Below are positions 56,327-64,000 of a stretch of DNA of 64,000 bases, one piece after another. Every line of letters begins with the position of its first letter. Within the stretch, counting starts at the first letter, position 1. The DNA comes from Sulfitobacter guttiformis (lineage in GTDB: Bacteria > Pseudomonadota > Alphaproteobacteria > Rhodobacterales > Rhodobacteraceae), in NCBI RefSeq assembly GCF_003610455.1, contig NZ_RAQK01000001.1, positions 1,984,001-2,048,000 on the forward strand, given 5' to 3'. The notes under the pieces were generated by a model. It saw nothing but the letters and a program-made list of their open reading frames with translations. It did no database searches and had not been told where the DNA came from. The position numbers and the translations under genes are program-made.

Positions 56327-56342
56327 TTGACCAATTGGTAAA
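56327..56342. promoter_or_regulatory. Candidate RutR-type operator between rutR-like gene and hyuC
   Basis: TTGACCAATTGGTAAA (TTGACCA-N2-TGGTAAA) differs from the E. coli RutR consensus at one base. It lies 105 nt upstream of the regulator's start and 42 nt upstream of the hyuC start, so it could control both divergent transcripts, including autoregulation. Confidence 0.7.
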
Positions 56343-56383
56343 AAATTGATCGTCCAACAGATCAGCACAGACAGGAGCAGCCG

Positions 56384-57634
56384 ATGCCAGCCCCCGGAGA
56401 AAACCTTAAGATTAATGCAGACCGCCTCTGGGATAGCCTGATGGAAATGGCAAAGATCGGCCCCGGTGTGGCGGGCGGCAACAATCGCCAGACGCTGACG
56501 GATGCGGACGCAGAGGGGCGGGCCTTGTTCCAGAAGTGGTGTGAGGAAGCGGGATGCACGATGGGCCTTGACCAGATGGGCAACATGTTTGCTCGGCGCG
56601 AGGGCACGGACGCTGATGCGCTGCCGGTTTATGTGGGATCGCATCTGGATACGCAGCCGACAGGCGGCAAATATGATGGTGTGTTGGGCGTATTGGGCGG
56701 GCTGGAACTGTTGCGTACCCTGAACGATCTGGGGATCACGACAAAGCACCCGATTGTGGTTACGAATTTCACCAACGAGGAGGGGACACGCTACGCCCCT
56801 GCGATGCTGTCATCAGGTGTTTTTGCTGGCATTCACACCCAAGACTGGGCCTACGCAAAGAAGGATGCGGAGGGCAAATCATTCGGGGACGAGCTTGCGC
56901 GGATCGGCTGGCGCGGCGACGAGGAAGTGGGCGCGCGGAAGATGCATGCGTTCTTCGAGTTGCATATCGAGCAGGGGCCGATACTGGAGGCCGAGGGTAA
57001 GGATATTGGCGTCGTTACGCACGGTCAGGGCCTGTCATGGATACAGGTCACCGTGACGGGACGTGATGCGCATACGGGATCCACGCCAATGCCGATGCGG
57101 CGTAATGCTGGGCTTGGTATGGCGCGAATCCTTGAAAAGGTTGAGGAAATTGCGCTGAGTCATGCGCCCCATGCGGTCGGGGCGGCAGGGCATATCGATG
57201 TTTTCCCGAATTCGCGCAATGTGATCCCGGGGTGTGTGGTTTTCACGGTCGATTTCCGCTCGCCTGATCTAACAGTGATTGAGGATATGGAAGCGAGGCT
57301 GCGTGTCGAAGGGCAAGTTGTGGCCGATACGATGGGGCTGAAGATTGAATTCGAGAAGGTCGGTGGGTTTGATCCAGTTGCCTTTGACGATGGCTGTGTC
57401 ACTGCGGTGCGCAATGCGGCGGAGCGGTTGGGGTACTCCCACATGAACCTGATTTCGGGCGCTGGGCATGATGCATGCTGGATTAATCGCGTGGCACCTA
57501 CGGCGATGGTGATGTGCCCTTGTGTGGACGGGCTGTCGCACAATGAGGCGGAGGAAATTACCAAGGAGTGGGCCATGGCGGGGGCGGATGTGTTGCTCCA
57601 TGCGGTGCTGGAGACGGCAGAAATTGTTGGGTAA
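56384..57634 (+). CDS. hyuC: Zn-dependent amidohydrolase: beta-ureidopropionase / N-carbamoylamino-acid hydrolase
   Basis: This 416-residue M20-type enzyme removes the carbamoyl group from N-carbamoyl-beta-alanine or N-carbamoyl-beta-aminoisobutyrate, the last step in reductive pyrimidine breakdown. Metal ligands are visible: His87 (VGSHLDT), Asp98 (KYDGVLG), Glu133 (NEEGTR), His194 (ELHIEQGP) and a late His in SGAGHDACW. Activity on hydantoin-derived carbamoyl amino acids is also possible, but its neighbours point to pyrimidines. CAGGAG precedes the ATG. A RutR-type site lies 42 nt upstream. Confidence 0.9.
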   Translation: MPAPGENLKINADRLWDSLMEMAKIGPGVAGGNNRQTLTDADAEGRALFQKWCEEAGCTMGLDQMGNMFARREGTDADALPVYVGSHLDTQPTGGKYDGVLGVLGGLELLRTLNDLGITTKHPIVVTNFTNEEGTRYAPAMLSSGVFAGIHTQDWAYAKKDAEGKSFGDELARIGWRGDEEVGARKMHAFFELHIEQGPILEAEGKDIGVVTHGQGLSWIQVTVTGRDAHTGSTPMPMRRNAGLGMARILEKVEEIALSHAPHAVGAAGHIDVFPNSRNVIPGCVVFTVDFRSPDLTVIEDMEARLRVEGQVVADTMGLKIEFEKVGGFDPVAFDDGCVTAVRNAAERLGYSHMNLISGAGHDACWINRVAPTAMVMCPCVDGLSHNEAEEITKEWAMAGADVLLHAVLETAEIVG

Positions 57635-57666
57635 GCCTTAGGTTTCAGGTTTGGACTGGGGCCGGC

Positions 57667-57680
57667 CTCCGGTACCGGAG
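57667..57680. repeat. Perfect 14-bp palindrome between hyuC and hydA
   Basis: CTCCGGTACCGGAG reads the same on both strands. It lies in the 81-bp gap between the hyuC stop and the hydA start, 35 nt before the ATG. It could be a protein-binding site or, as RNA, a short 5-bp stem with a GTAC loop. It does not resemble the RutR-type sites. Confidence 0.45.
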
Positions 57681-57715
57681 AATTTAAGGCCAAGAAAGAC
57701 AGACGGGAGATAGGA

Positions 57716-59176
57716 ATGAGTAAGGTAATCAAAGGCGGCACAGTCGTCACAGCGGACCGGACGTGGAAAGCGGATATCCTGATTGAGGGCGAGAAGATCG
57801 TTCGCATTGGCGAGGATCTTAAGGGCGACGAGTATATTGATGCGGAGGGGGCTTATGTGATCCCCGGCGGGATTGATCCGCATACGCATCTTGAGATGCC
57901 GTTTATGGGGACCACCGCCGCCGAGACGTTTGAGAGCGGAACATGGGCTGCGGCCTGCGGCGGTACCACGATGATTGTGGATTTCTGCCTGCCCGGTGCT
58001 GATGGCTCGATCAAGAATGCGATCAATGAATGGCACCGGAAATCTGCGCCGCAGATTTGCAGTGATGTCGGATATCATATGGCGATTACCGGCTGGAACG
58101 AGAACGTCTTTAACGAGATGAAAGACGCCGTGGACATGGGTGTGAACTCGTTCAAACACTTCATGGCCTATAAGGGCGCGTTGATGATTGAGGACGATGA
58201 GATGTTCGCGTCCTTCAAGCGATGCCGAGAGTTGGGTGCGCTGCCGATGGTGCATGCCGAGAACGGCGATCTGGTGGCCGAGTTGCAGCAGAAGTATTTT
58301 GACGAGGGGATTACGGGGCCTGAAGGGCATGCCTATTCGCGTCCGCCGGAGTTGGAGGGCGAAGCGGCGAACCGTGCGATAACGATTGCGGATACGGCCG
58401 GTGTGCCGCTCTATATTGTGCATGTCTCTTGCGAGCAGACCCATGAGGCGATCCGCCGTGCGCGGCAAAAGGGAATGCGGGTGTATGGCGAGCCGTTGAT
58501 CCAGTTTTTGACTCTCGACGAGAGCGAGTATTTCAATAAGGATTGGGACCATGCCGCGCGGCGGGTGATGTCGCCGCCGTTCAGAAGCAAGGACCATCAG
58601 GACAGTCTCTGGGCTGGTCTGCAAGCAGGATCGTTGCAGGTTGTAGCGACAGACCATGCAGCCTTCAGCACGGAGCAGAAGCGAGCGGGGCGTGATGACT
58701 TCCGGATCATTCCGAACGGGTCTAACGGTCTGGAGGAACGCTTGGCCGTGCTGTGGACGACAGGCGTTGAGACGGGGCGGTTGACGATGAATGAATTTGT
58801 CGCGGTGACCTCAACAAATGTGGCGAAGATTTTGAACATCTATCCGCGCAAGGGGGCGCTGGTTGAGGGGGCGGATGCGGACATTGTTGTGTGGGATCCA
58901 AAAATTACCAAGACGATTTCGCCAGCGAACCATCATTCTGTGCTGGATTATAACGTGTTCGAGGGGTTTGAAGTGCGCGCGCAAAGCCGCTTTACTCTGA
59001 GTCGTGGTGAAGTGATCTGGGCCTGGGGGCAGAACTCACAACCCAATCCGGGACGCGGGCGTTTTATTCCGCGGCCCGCATTTCCGAGCGCAAACGTTGC
59101 ATTGAGTAAATGGAAAGAGCTGAACGCGCCGAAAATGATCAAGCGTGATCCACTGAACATTCCGGCGGGGATATAA
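57716..59176 (+). CDS. hydA: Dihydropyrimidinase (D-hydantoinase)
   Basis: HydA opens 5,6-dihydrouracil or dihydrothymine to the N-carbamoyl-beta-amino acid. The 486-residue amidohydrolase has the HxH zinc ligands (His56, His58 in DPHTHLE), the carboxylated Lys153 (HFMAYKG), later ligands in MVHAENGD and VHVSCEQTHEA, and the Asp in VATDHAAF. It ends in the usual C-terminal tail. GGGAGATAGG precedes the ATG. Between it and the ABC transporter genes lies a small membrane-protein gene 8 nt after its stop, so transcription probably continues through the importer. Confidence 0.96.
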   Translation: MSKVIKGGTVVTADRTWKADILIEGEKIVRIGEDLKGDEYIDAEGAYVIPGGIDPHTHLEMPFMGTTAAETFESGTWAAACGGTTMIVDFCLPGADGSIKNAINEWHRKSAPQICSDVGYHMAITGWNENVFNEMKDAVDMGVNSFKHFMAYKGALMIEDDEMFASFKRCRELGALPMVHAENGDLVAELQQKYFDEGITGPEGHAYSRPPELEGEAANRAITIADTAGVPLYIVHVSCEQTHEAIRRARQKGMRVYGEPLIQFLTLDESEYFNKDWDHAARRVMSPPFRSKDHQDSLWAGLQAGSLQVVATDHAAFSTEQKRAGRDDFRIIPNGSNGLEERLAVLWTTGVETGRLTMNEFVAVTSTNVAKILNIYPRKGALVEGADADIVVWDPKITKTISPANHHSVLDYNVFEGFEVRAQSRFTLSRGEVIWAWGQNSQPNPGRGRFIPRPAFPSANVALSKWKELNAPKMIKRDPLNIPAGI

Positions 59177-59184
59177 AGCCGGAC

Positions 59185-59517
59185 ATGGAATTTCAAAAAG
59201 AAAATTCGCTTGCGCGTGTGAGTTATACGGGTGGCATATTAGGGTTGGTTGTGGGCAGCCAGTTCGCGCGGCTGGAAAAAGTAATAGCGGCGAAAAACAG
59301 GGATGGATGGAATTTGGCGGAAGTTATCCCGGAGAACCGGAACTTGATCATCTGGGTTTTCCGTATTTTGCTACTGGTGGTTACGCTCGGGCTTTGGACA
59401 TTGGCAACGGGATACATTCTGGTTTTTGAACGCCAGGTTGTTCGGCGCGAGGGGGAGCAGAAGATAAATTCGACCCGAAAGGAGCCAACATTGGCCGCAC
59501 GGAGGCCAGCGATATGA
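59185..59517 (+). CDS. Small membrane protein of unknown function in the pyrimidine operon
   Basis: The 110-residue product has a polar N-terminal part with a short glycine-rich hydrophobic stretch (GGILGLVVGSQF, about 16-27), then NRDGWNLAEVIPEN and a strong membrane helix (about 54-82, IIWVFRILLLVVTLGLW). A basic, charged C-terminal tail follows. I do not recognise a family. The gene starts 8 nt after hydA and overlaps the next ABC ATPase by 4 nt (ATGA), so it is a real part of the operon. It may help transport or membrane association, but this is only context. Confidence 0.75.
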   Translation: MEFQKENSLARVSYTGGILGLVVGSQFARLEKVIAAKNRDGWNLAEVIPENRNLIIWVFRILLLVVTLGLWTLATGYILVFERQVVRREGEQKINSTRKEPTLAARRPAI

Positions 59518-60290
59518 CCGCAGTTATCAGTGCTCGGAACCTTGACCTGACATTCCAGACAAATGACGGCCCTGTTCATGCCCTCAAAGGCGTTGATCTG
59601 GATATCAATCAGGGTGATTTCGTTAGCTTCATCGGTCCCTCCGGCTGTGGCAAGACGACATTCTTGCGGGTGATGGCGGATTTGGAGCAGCCAACGGGTG
59701 GTGAGATTACGGTTAATGGGGTCTCTCCACGTGAAGCGCGTGAAGCGCGGGCTTACGGCTATGTGTTTCAGGCGGCGGGGTTGTATCCTTGGCGTACGAT
59801 CGGCGGGAATATCCGGCTGCCGCTCGAAATTATGGGAGTTCCAAAGGCCGAGCAGGCCGAGCGTGTGGCGCGGGTACTTGAGCTTGTGGAGCTGAGCGGA
59901 TTCGAGAACAAATTTCCGTGGCAGTTGAGCGGGGGCATGCAGCAGCGGGCAAGCATCGCGCGGGCGCTTAGTTTTGATGCTGACCTTTTGTTGATGGACG
60001 AGCCGTTTGGCGCGCTGGACGAGATTGTGCGGGACCACCTGAACGAGCAGTTATTGAAGCTTTGGGCACGGACGGAAAAGACCATCGCTTTTGTGACGCA
60101 TTCGATTCCCGAAGCAGTCTATCTGAGTACGAAGATCGTGGTGATGAGTCCGCGACCGGGTCGTATATCAGATGTGATCGAGAGTACGCTGCCAAAAGAG
60201 CGGCCTTTGGAGATACGGGAAAGTCCCGAGTTTTTGGCGATTGCGCACCGTGTGCGTGAGGGGCTGCGGGCGGGACATTCGGATGATTAG
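59514..60290 (+). CDS. ABC importer ATPase, NitT/TauT type (pyrimidine-locus transporter)
   Basis: The 258-residue ATPase has Walker A GPSGCGKTT (41-49), the signature LSGGMQQRASIARA, Walker B LLLMDEPFGALDE and FVTHSIPEAVYL. It belongs to the SsuB/TauB/ThiZ group of organic-ion importers. It overlaps the upstream membrane-protein gene by 4 nt and is followed by two permeases and a binding protein. The probable cargo is a pyrimidine or a breakdown intermediate, because of the operon. Thiamine-precursor import is the main alternative, as the binding protein is NMT1/THI5-like. Confidence 0.93.
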   Translation: MTAVISARNLDLTFQTNDGPVHALKGVDLDINQGDFVSFIGPSGCGKTTFLRVMADLEQPTGGEITVNGVSPREAREARAYGYVFQAAGLYPWRTIGGNIRLPLEIMGVPKAEQAERVARVLELVELSGFENKFPWQLSGGMQQRASIARALSFDADLLLMDEPFGALDEIVRDHLNEQLLKLWARTEKTIAFVTHSIPEAVYLSTKIVVMSPRPGRISDVIESTLPKERPLEIRESPEFLAIAHRVREGLRAGHSDD

Positions 60291-60309
60291 TGTTGAAATA
60301 AATGACGTT

Positions 60310-60330
60310 CGTCGCGCGTGTGCCGCGACG
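60310..60330 (+). other. Hairpin in the ATPase-permease gap
   Basis: CGTCGCG (60310-60316) and CGCGACG (60324-60330) form a perfect 7-bp stem with a 7-nt loop, 20 nt after the ATPase stop in a 135-bp gap. It may modulate mRNA levels between the ATPase and the membrane subunits. No T-run follows. Confidence 0.4.
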
Positions 60331-60425
60331 CCCCGCCCGCCCTCCAGCGCAGTGCAATATGAATGGCTACTTCATGCAGCGGCTGCAAGGCTGGCTTTTA
60401 GGGGTAAAATAAAAGGTGCAGCGGC

Positions 60426-61346
60426 GTGAGGAATATATTGCCTGTCCTTACTGTTCTGGCAGCCGTTGTCGGGTTCTGGCTTTTGGCCGTGATCCCGATG
60501 AATATGCATCTGGTGGCGGATCAGGCACAGCGGGACGGAGCAGTGGTCGTACCTGAAACGCCAATGGAGCGGCAGGAATTTAGCGGAGCGGGATTGGCGG
60601 TGCGTAATTTGCATCTGGTGCCGCTGACCTATGATTTCCAGCGGCCAAGATTGCCCAGCCCCCAGCAGGTGATTGGTGAAATGGTGGATACTATTTTCGG
60701 GCAGAAGGTGACTTCGCGCCGCTCGCTAGTGTATCACGGCTGGGTTACGCTCGCGCCGACGTTGTTGGGGTTTGTGATCGGGACGGCGCTGGGCGTGCTG
60801 CTGGCGGTCGGAATTGTCTATAGCAGGGTGATGGATCGGTCTGTCATGCCTTGGGCAATTGTGAGCCAGACGATCCCGATTTTGGCGCTGGCGCCAATGG
60901 TTATTGTGGTTCTCGGCTCCATGGGGGTTCAGGGCTTGTTTCCAAAATCCCTGATTGCTGCCTACTTGTCGTTCTTTCCCGTTGTGGTGGGCATGGTAAA
61001 GGGCTTGCGCAGCCCCTCTGCAATGCAGCTGGATTTGTTGCGGACCTATAACGCATCGGGGGCACAGGGGTTTTGGGCACTGCGGTTGCCCGCCTCTGCG
61101 CCATATTTGTTCGCCTCGCTCAAAATTGGAATATCGGCGTCTTTGGTAGGTACGATTGTGGCGGAGCTGCCCACGGGCGCGCGGGCCGGATTTGGCGCGC
61201 GAATGCTGGTGGGCGACCAATATGGGCAGCCACTGGTGAGTTGGGCAGCATTGTTCGCAGCTGCATTGACGGCCGCAGCATTAGTGGCGCTTTTCAGCGC
61301 GGTCGAAAGGGCCACGTTGCGGCGCATGGGGATGGCTGTGGCATGA
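60426..61346 (+). CDS. ABC importer permease 1 with a long periplasmic loop
   Basis: This 306-residue permease of the BPD_transp_1 class has a membrane helix at about 7-24, then an unusually long non-membrane stretch (about 25-100) before the core helices. The EAA-like loop lies in LDLLRTYNASGAQGFWALRLP. The start is a GTG at 60426 with AAGGTG about 9 nt before it; no ATG fits the conserved start. It pairs with the second permease, whose ATG overlaps its stop (ATGATG), as a heterodimeric importer. Confidence 0.88.
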   Translation: MRNILPVLTVLAAVVGFWLLAVIPMNMHLVADQAQRDGAVVVPETPMERQEFSGAGLAVRNLHLVPLTYDFQRPRLPSPQQVIGEMVDTIFGQKVTSRRSLVYHGWVTLAPTLLGFVIGTALGVLLAVGIVYSRVMDRSVMPWAIVSQTIPILALAPMVIVVLGSMGVQGLFPKSLIAAYLSFFPVVVGMVKGLRSPSAMQLDLLRTYNASGAQGFWALRLPASAPYLFASLKIGISASLVGTIVAELPTGARAGFGARMLVGDQYGQPLVSWAALFAAALTAAALVALFSAVERATLRRMGMAVA

Positions 61347-62185
61347 TGTACGTACTGCTAGGATTGATAATCTGGGGCGCTGGATGGCTATTGAATGTGT
61401 GGCTATCGCAGGGACCAAATTCAGACGGAGTTGCGGTGCGGATTATTGTACCTGCAATTTTTGGTCTGACGATCGTCATAGTTTGGGAGATGATGGTACG
61501 CGGATTCGAAGTGAACCCTGTGATCCTGCCAGCGCCTTCGTCGGTTGCTGCACGTGTTATTCAGGAGGGTCCAATCCTGTGGGCGGATTTTCGGCAGACC
61601 GTACTAAAGGGGGCGTTGGTTGGCTATCTGGTTGGGATGGTGGGCGCCTTTGGCATTGCAGTGCTTGCTGACCGGTCGGATTTCCTCACGCGCGGAATAC
61701 TACCAGTGGGGAGTTTCATGGCGGCACTGCCGATCGTTGGGACAGCGCCTATTTTGGTGAAATGGCTCGGCAGCGGTTGGGAATCCAAAGCGGCGGTGGT
61801 CGCTGTGATGGTGTTCTTTCCGATTCTTGTGAACACAGTGGCAGGATTGAAAGACACAAGCGGCATGCAACGGGATCTTATGCGGACCTATGCTGCGGGC
61901 TATTGGCCGACATTGTTCAAGCTGCGGCTGCCTGCGGCGTTGCCGTTTATGTTTAATGGCCTCAAGATCGGCACCACGCTGGCGTTGATCGGCGCAATTG
62001 TTGCCGAATTTTTCGGCTCTCCCACGGTGGGGATGGGGTTTCGGATATCTACGAGCTTCGGGCAGCTTGCGCTGGACATGGTCTGGGCCGAGATTGTTGT
62101 GGCGGCCATCGCGGGAAGCGCGTTCTATGGCCTTGTAACGCTGATCGAAAAGCGGGTGACGTTTTGGCACCCGTCGCAACGATAA
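61343..62185 (+). CDS. ABC importer permease 2
   Basis: The 280-residue product has about six membrane helices and the conserved loop RDLMRTYAAGYWPTLFKLRLP that contacts the ATPase. It forms the second half of the transmembrane channel with permease 1. The frame is open 270 nt upstream inside the first permease, but the ATG at 61343, overlapping the first permease's TGA, starts the hydrophobic MMYVLLGLIIWGAGW. A second ATG directly follows, which makes little difference. Confidence 0.92.
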   Translation: MMYVLLGLIIWGAGWLLNVWLSQGPNSDGVAVRIIVPAIFGLTIVIVWEMMVRGFEVNPVILPAPSSVAARVIQEGPILWADFRQTVLKGALVGYLVGMVGAFGIAVLADRSDFLTRGILPVGSFMAALPIVGTAPILVKWLGSGWESKAAVVAVMVFFPILVNTVAGLKDTSGMQRDLMRTYAAGYWPTLFKLRLPAALPFMFNGLKIGTTLALIGAIVAEFFGSPTVGMGFRISTSFGQLALDMVWAEIVVAAIAGSAFYGLVTLIEKRVTFWHPSQR

Positions 62186-62241
62186 CAATGACCCCGACAA
62201 ACGGGGCGTTTGTATTAACCAACCGACTTGGAGGTCGAAAG

Positions 62242-63237
62242 ATGAAGAGATTTATGATCGCGGCGGCATGCACCGCAGGACTGGCGGGAACGCCTGTTTT
62301 TGCGGATGGCCATGCTAACACCGTCACACTGCAATTGCAGTGGGTCACGCAGTCCCAGTTTGCGGGCTATTATGTGGCCCAGGATAAGGGGTTTTACGAG
62401 GAAGAGGGGCTTGATGTAACGATCCTTCCAGGCGGTCCAGATATTGCACCGCCGCAGGTTCTGGCCGGTGGTGGCGCGGATGCAATGCTCAACTGGATGC
62501 CATCGGCGCTGGCTGCGCGTGAAAAGGGGCTGCCGGTGGTTAACATCGCACAGCCGTTCAAGACATCCGGCCTGATGCTGACCTGCTGGAAGGACACCGG
62601 CATTACGTCGGTGGAGGATTTCAAGGGAAAGACGATCGGTGTCTGGTTCTTCGGCAATGAATATCCGTTCCTGAGTTGGATGTCCCAAGCGGGCATTTCG
62701 ACAGATGGCGGCGCAGAGGGTGTTACTGTCCTCAAGCAGGGTTTCAACGTCGATCCCCTGTTGCAACGCGAGGCGGACTGCATCTCGACGATGACCTACA
62801 ATGAATATGGTCAGGTTCTGGACGCTGGTGTGAACCCTGAGGAACTGGTTACGTTCAAATACGAAGATCAGGGTGTTGCCACGTTGGAAGATGGCATCTG
62901 GGTGCTTGAGGATAACCTCAAGGACGAAGTGTTCGTCGACAAAATGACCCGCTTTGTTCGTGCGTCCATGAAGGGGTGGAAATACGCGGAAGAGAATACT
63001 GCAGAAGCAGGTGCAATCATCATCGAGAATGACGAGACCGGTGCACAGTCCGAAGAGGCGCAGGTGCGGATGATGGAAGAAGTGGCCAAGCTCACTGCGG
63101 GATCCAACGGCGCACTGGCCGAGGCGGATTTCCAGCGCACGGTGGATACGCTGCTGGCAGGTGGATCTGATCCGGTGATCTCCAAGCAGCCCGAGGGCGC
63201 ATGGACAAGCGTCATCACGGATGGCGCACTGAACTAA
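62242..63237 (+). CDS. ABC importer substrate-binding protein, NMT1/THI5-like
   Basis: This 331-residue periplasmic protein has a signal peptide (MKRFMIAAACTAGLAGTPVFA, cleaved before DGHAN) and a two-lobe binding fold of the NMT1/THI5-like family (VTLQLQWVTQSQFAGYYVAQ, FYEEEGLDVTILPGGP). Relatives bind hydroxymethylpyrimidine or other pyrimidine-like compounds. Pyrimidine binding would suit this locus well, and is inferred. GGAGG lies 7 nt before the ATG; the frame upstream is open but lacks the signal peptide. A strong terminator follows. Confidence 0.9.
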   Translation: MKRFMIAAACTAGLAGTPVFADGHANTVTLQLQWVTQSQFAGYYVAQDKGFYEEEGLDVTILPGGPDIAPPQVLAGGGADAMLNWMPSALAAREKGLPVVNIAQPFKTSGLMLTCWKDTGITSVEDFKGKTIGVWFFGNEYPFLSWMSQAGISTDGGAEGVTVLKQGFNVDPLLQREADCISTMTYNEYGQVLDAGVNPEELVTFKYEDQGVATLEDGIWVLEDNLKDEVFVDKMTRFVRASMKGWKYAEENTAEAGAIIIENDETGAQSEEAQVRMMEEVAKLTAGSNGALAEADFQRTVDTLLAGGSDPVISKQPEGAWTSVITDGALN

Positions 63238-63257
63238 GTATAGTCAAATTGGCATGA

Positions 63258-63290
63258 GGGGGCTGGCGCATAGGTGCCGGCCCCTTTTTT
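63258..63290 (+). terminator. Rho-independent terminator after the pyrimidine operon
   Basis: GGGGCTGGC (63259-63267) pairs with GCCGGCCCC (63276-63284) with one G-U pair and an 8-nt loop, followed by six T residues (63285-63290). It starts 21 nt after the binding-protein stop and ends the importer transcript. Confidence 0.93.
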
Positions 63291-63424
63291 ATGTGAAGTC
63301 AGGCCTTGAGTGACGCAGAACTGTCACGGTTACGTTGCCAAAGCTTCACCTGATCGCAAGAATGCCGTTACATAGGGGGGGCAGTATTTGCAGGCTCATG
63401 TTTGCTTTTACTGGAGAAGTCCCG

Positions 63425-64000
63425 ATGTATCCCACGTCTTTTATCACGGCCTGCACAACCGCGCTTATGGCGCTGCCTGTTGCTGCGCAGGAGATGATGC
63501 CAGCAACCCTTGCAGGGCATGCTGTTATCCCCGCATTCTCATTTTCGGCACCGCCCGCGGATGCGCCCGCCGAAACGTGGGTTTCTGGGAAATATACCAA
63601 TGGCCCTGCCGCCATCGCCGCGCCGCAATCGGTTGAGATCAACGGGCTGATGCTACCGTTTTTCGGGCAACCGCTACAGGGTTTTTCGGGCTATGCCGCG
63701 CAACGTGGCGCGGAGAATAGCCTGTATGCGCTGATTGATAACGGGTTTGGAACTAAGGCGAACAGCTCGGATGCGCTGCTTGGATTTACCCGTATTTCGC
63801 CAAACTTTGACGAGGGAACTGTCGCTGTAGAAGAGCGGATCTGGCTGCATGATCCTGACCGCCTTGCACCGTTCCGCATTGTTCACGACGGCTCCGAGAC
63901 ACGCTACCTGACGGGCGCGGATTTTGATCTCGAAGGGATGCAGATTGTCGGCGACACTGTCTGGATCGGGGAGGAGTTCGGCCCCTACCTAATTTCTGCC
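63425..64000 (+). CDS. Esterase-like activity of phytase family protein, N-terminal part
   Basis: The frame starts at ATG 63425 with GGAGAAG before it and stays open to the right edge (192 codons). The product has a signal peptide (hydrophobic core about 5-19, cleavage near VAAQ) and then the beginning of a phytase-like beta-propeller. The segments LQGFSGYAAQRG, SLYALIDNGFG and ADFDLEGMQIVGDTVWIGEEFGP resemble this family. Members are secreted, calcium-linked esterase- or phytase-like proteins of uncertain substrate. The terminator upstream separates it from the pyrimidine operon. The C-terminal part is missing only because of the window limit. Confidence 0.85.
   Translation, partial: MYPTSFITACTTALMALPVAAQEMMPATLAGHAVIPAFSFSAPPADAPAETWVSGKYTNGPAAIAAPQSVEINGLMLPFFGQPLQGFSGYAAQRGAENSLYALIDNGFGTKANSSDALLGFTRISPNFDEGTVAVEERIWLHDPDRLAPFRIVHDGSETRYLTGADFDLEGMQIVGDTVWIGEEFGPYLISA

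Noticed and set aside
63300..63424. PHO-box type operator before the phytase-like gene
   Set aside because: Only one TGTCA half is visible; the second half and spacing do not match, so I cannot support phosphate control.

Overview
The window looks like chromosomal DNA from an alphaproteobacterium of the Rhodobacteraceae (Roseobacter group). The evidence is family-level: a group-II type RpoH next to ChaN, coaBC and dut; an FeS-type bacterial cryptochrome/photolyase; a leucine-rich leader peptide before leuA; a complete reductive pyrimidine-degradation locus; moderately high G+C and dense, often overlapping genes. The genus cannot be fixed from the sequence alone. I see no insertion sequence, prophage, CRISPR array, tRNA or rRNA.

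Layout. 1-5.0 kb (minus strand): a lipoprotein related to penicillin-binding-protein activators, glnD (nitrogen signalling) and an MFS transporter that runs off the left edge. 5.1-8.2 kb (plus): rsmI, yraN, gshB and an esterase-like hydrolase. 8.2-11.6 kb (minus): comM, a glutathione transferase, and the cobC-like/cobU pair of cobalamin nucleotide-loop assembly. 11.7-18.3 kb (plus): rpoH, chaN, coaBC, dut, a membrane-anchored ThiF/MoeB-type E1 enzyme and an M3 peptidase. 18.3-25.4 kb (minus): the rod-shape operon mreB-mreC-mreD-mrdA-rodA, followed by a VOC protein and a 2-hydroxyacid dehydrogenase. 25.6-31.3 kb: a VOC dioxygenase-like protein, a porin-like barrel, leuA with a previously hidden 27-residue leader peptide carrying four consecutive Leu codons, then an SDR and a photolyase whose genes overlap.

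31.4-39.9 kb is the most unusual block. It holds three transglutaminase-fold proteins (one fused to a DUF2126 putative amidoligase), an alpha-E protein, a circularly permuted ATP-grasp enzyme and Anbu, the proteasome-like ancestral beta-subunit peptidase. The ingredients suggest a system that makes, attaches and cuts peptide or amide bonds. The gene association is known in the literature but its substrate and product are not.

40-52.4 kb carries housekeeping and scattered genes: an FkbM methyltransferase, an 18-repeat MORN protein, nadE, an esterase, gltX, a gamma-glutamylcyclotransferase-like protein, a GcvH-like protein that has Asp where the lipoyl-lysine should be, an inositol-monophosphatase-family enzyme, an FtsX-type ABC exporter and a tesA-like esterase.

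52.5-63.3 kb is a coherent catabolic locus. PreT-PreA reduces uracil/thymine, HydA opens the ring, a HyuC-like amidohydrolase releases beta-alanine or beta-aminoisobutyrate, and a NitT/TauT-type ABC importer with an NMT1-like binding protein probably brings in the substrate. A RutR-like TetR regulator sits in the middle, and near-matching RutR-type palindromes lie upstream of preT and of hyuC. The right edge cuts a phytase-like secreted esterase gene.
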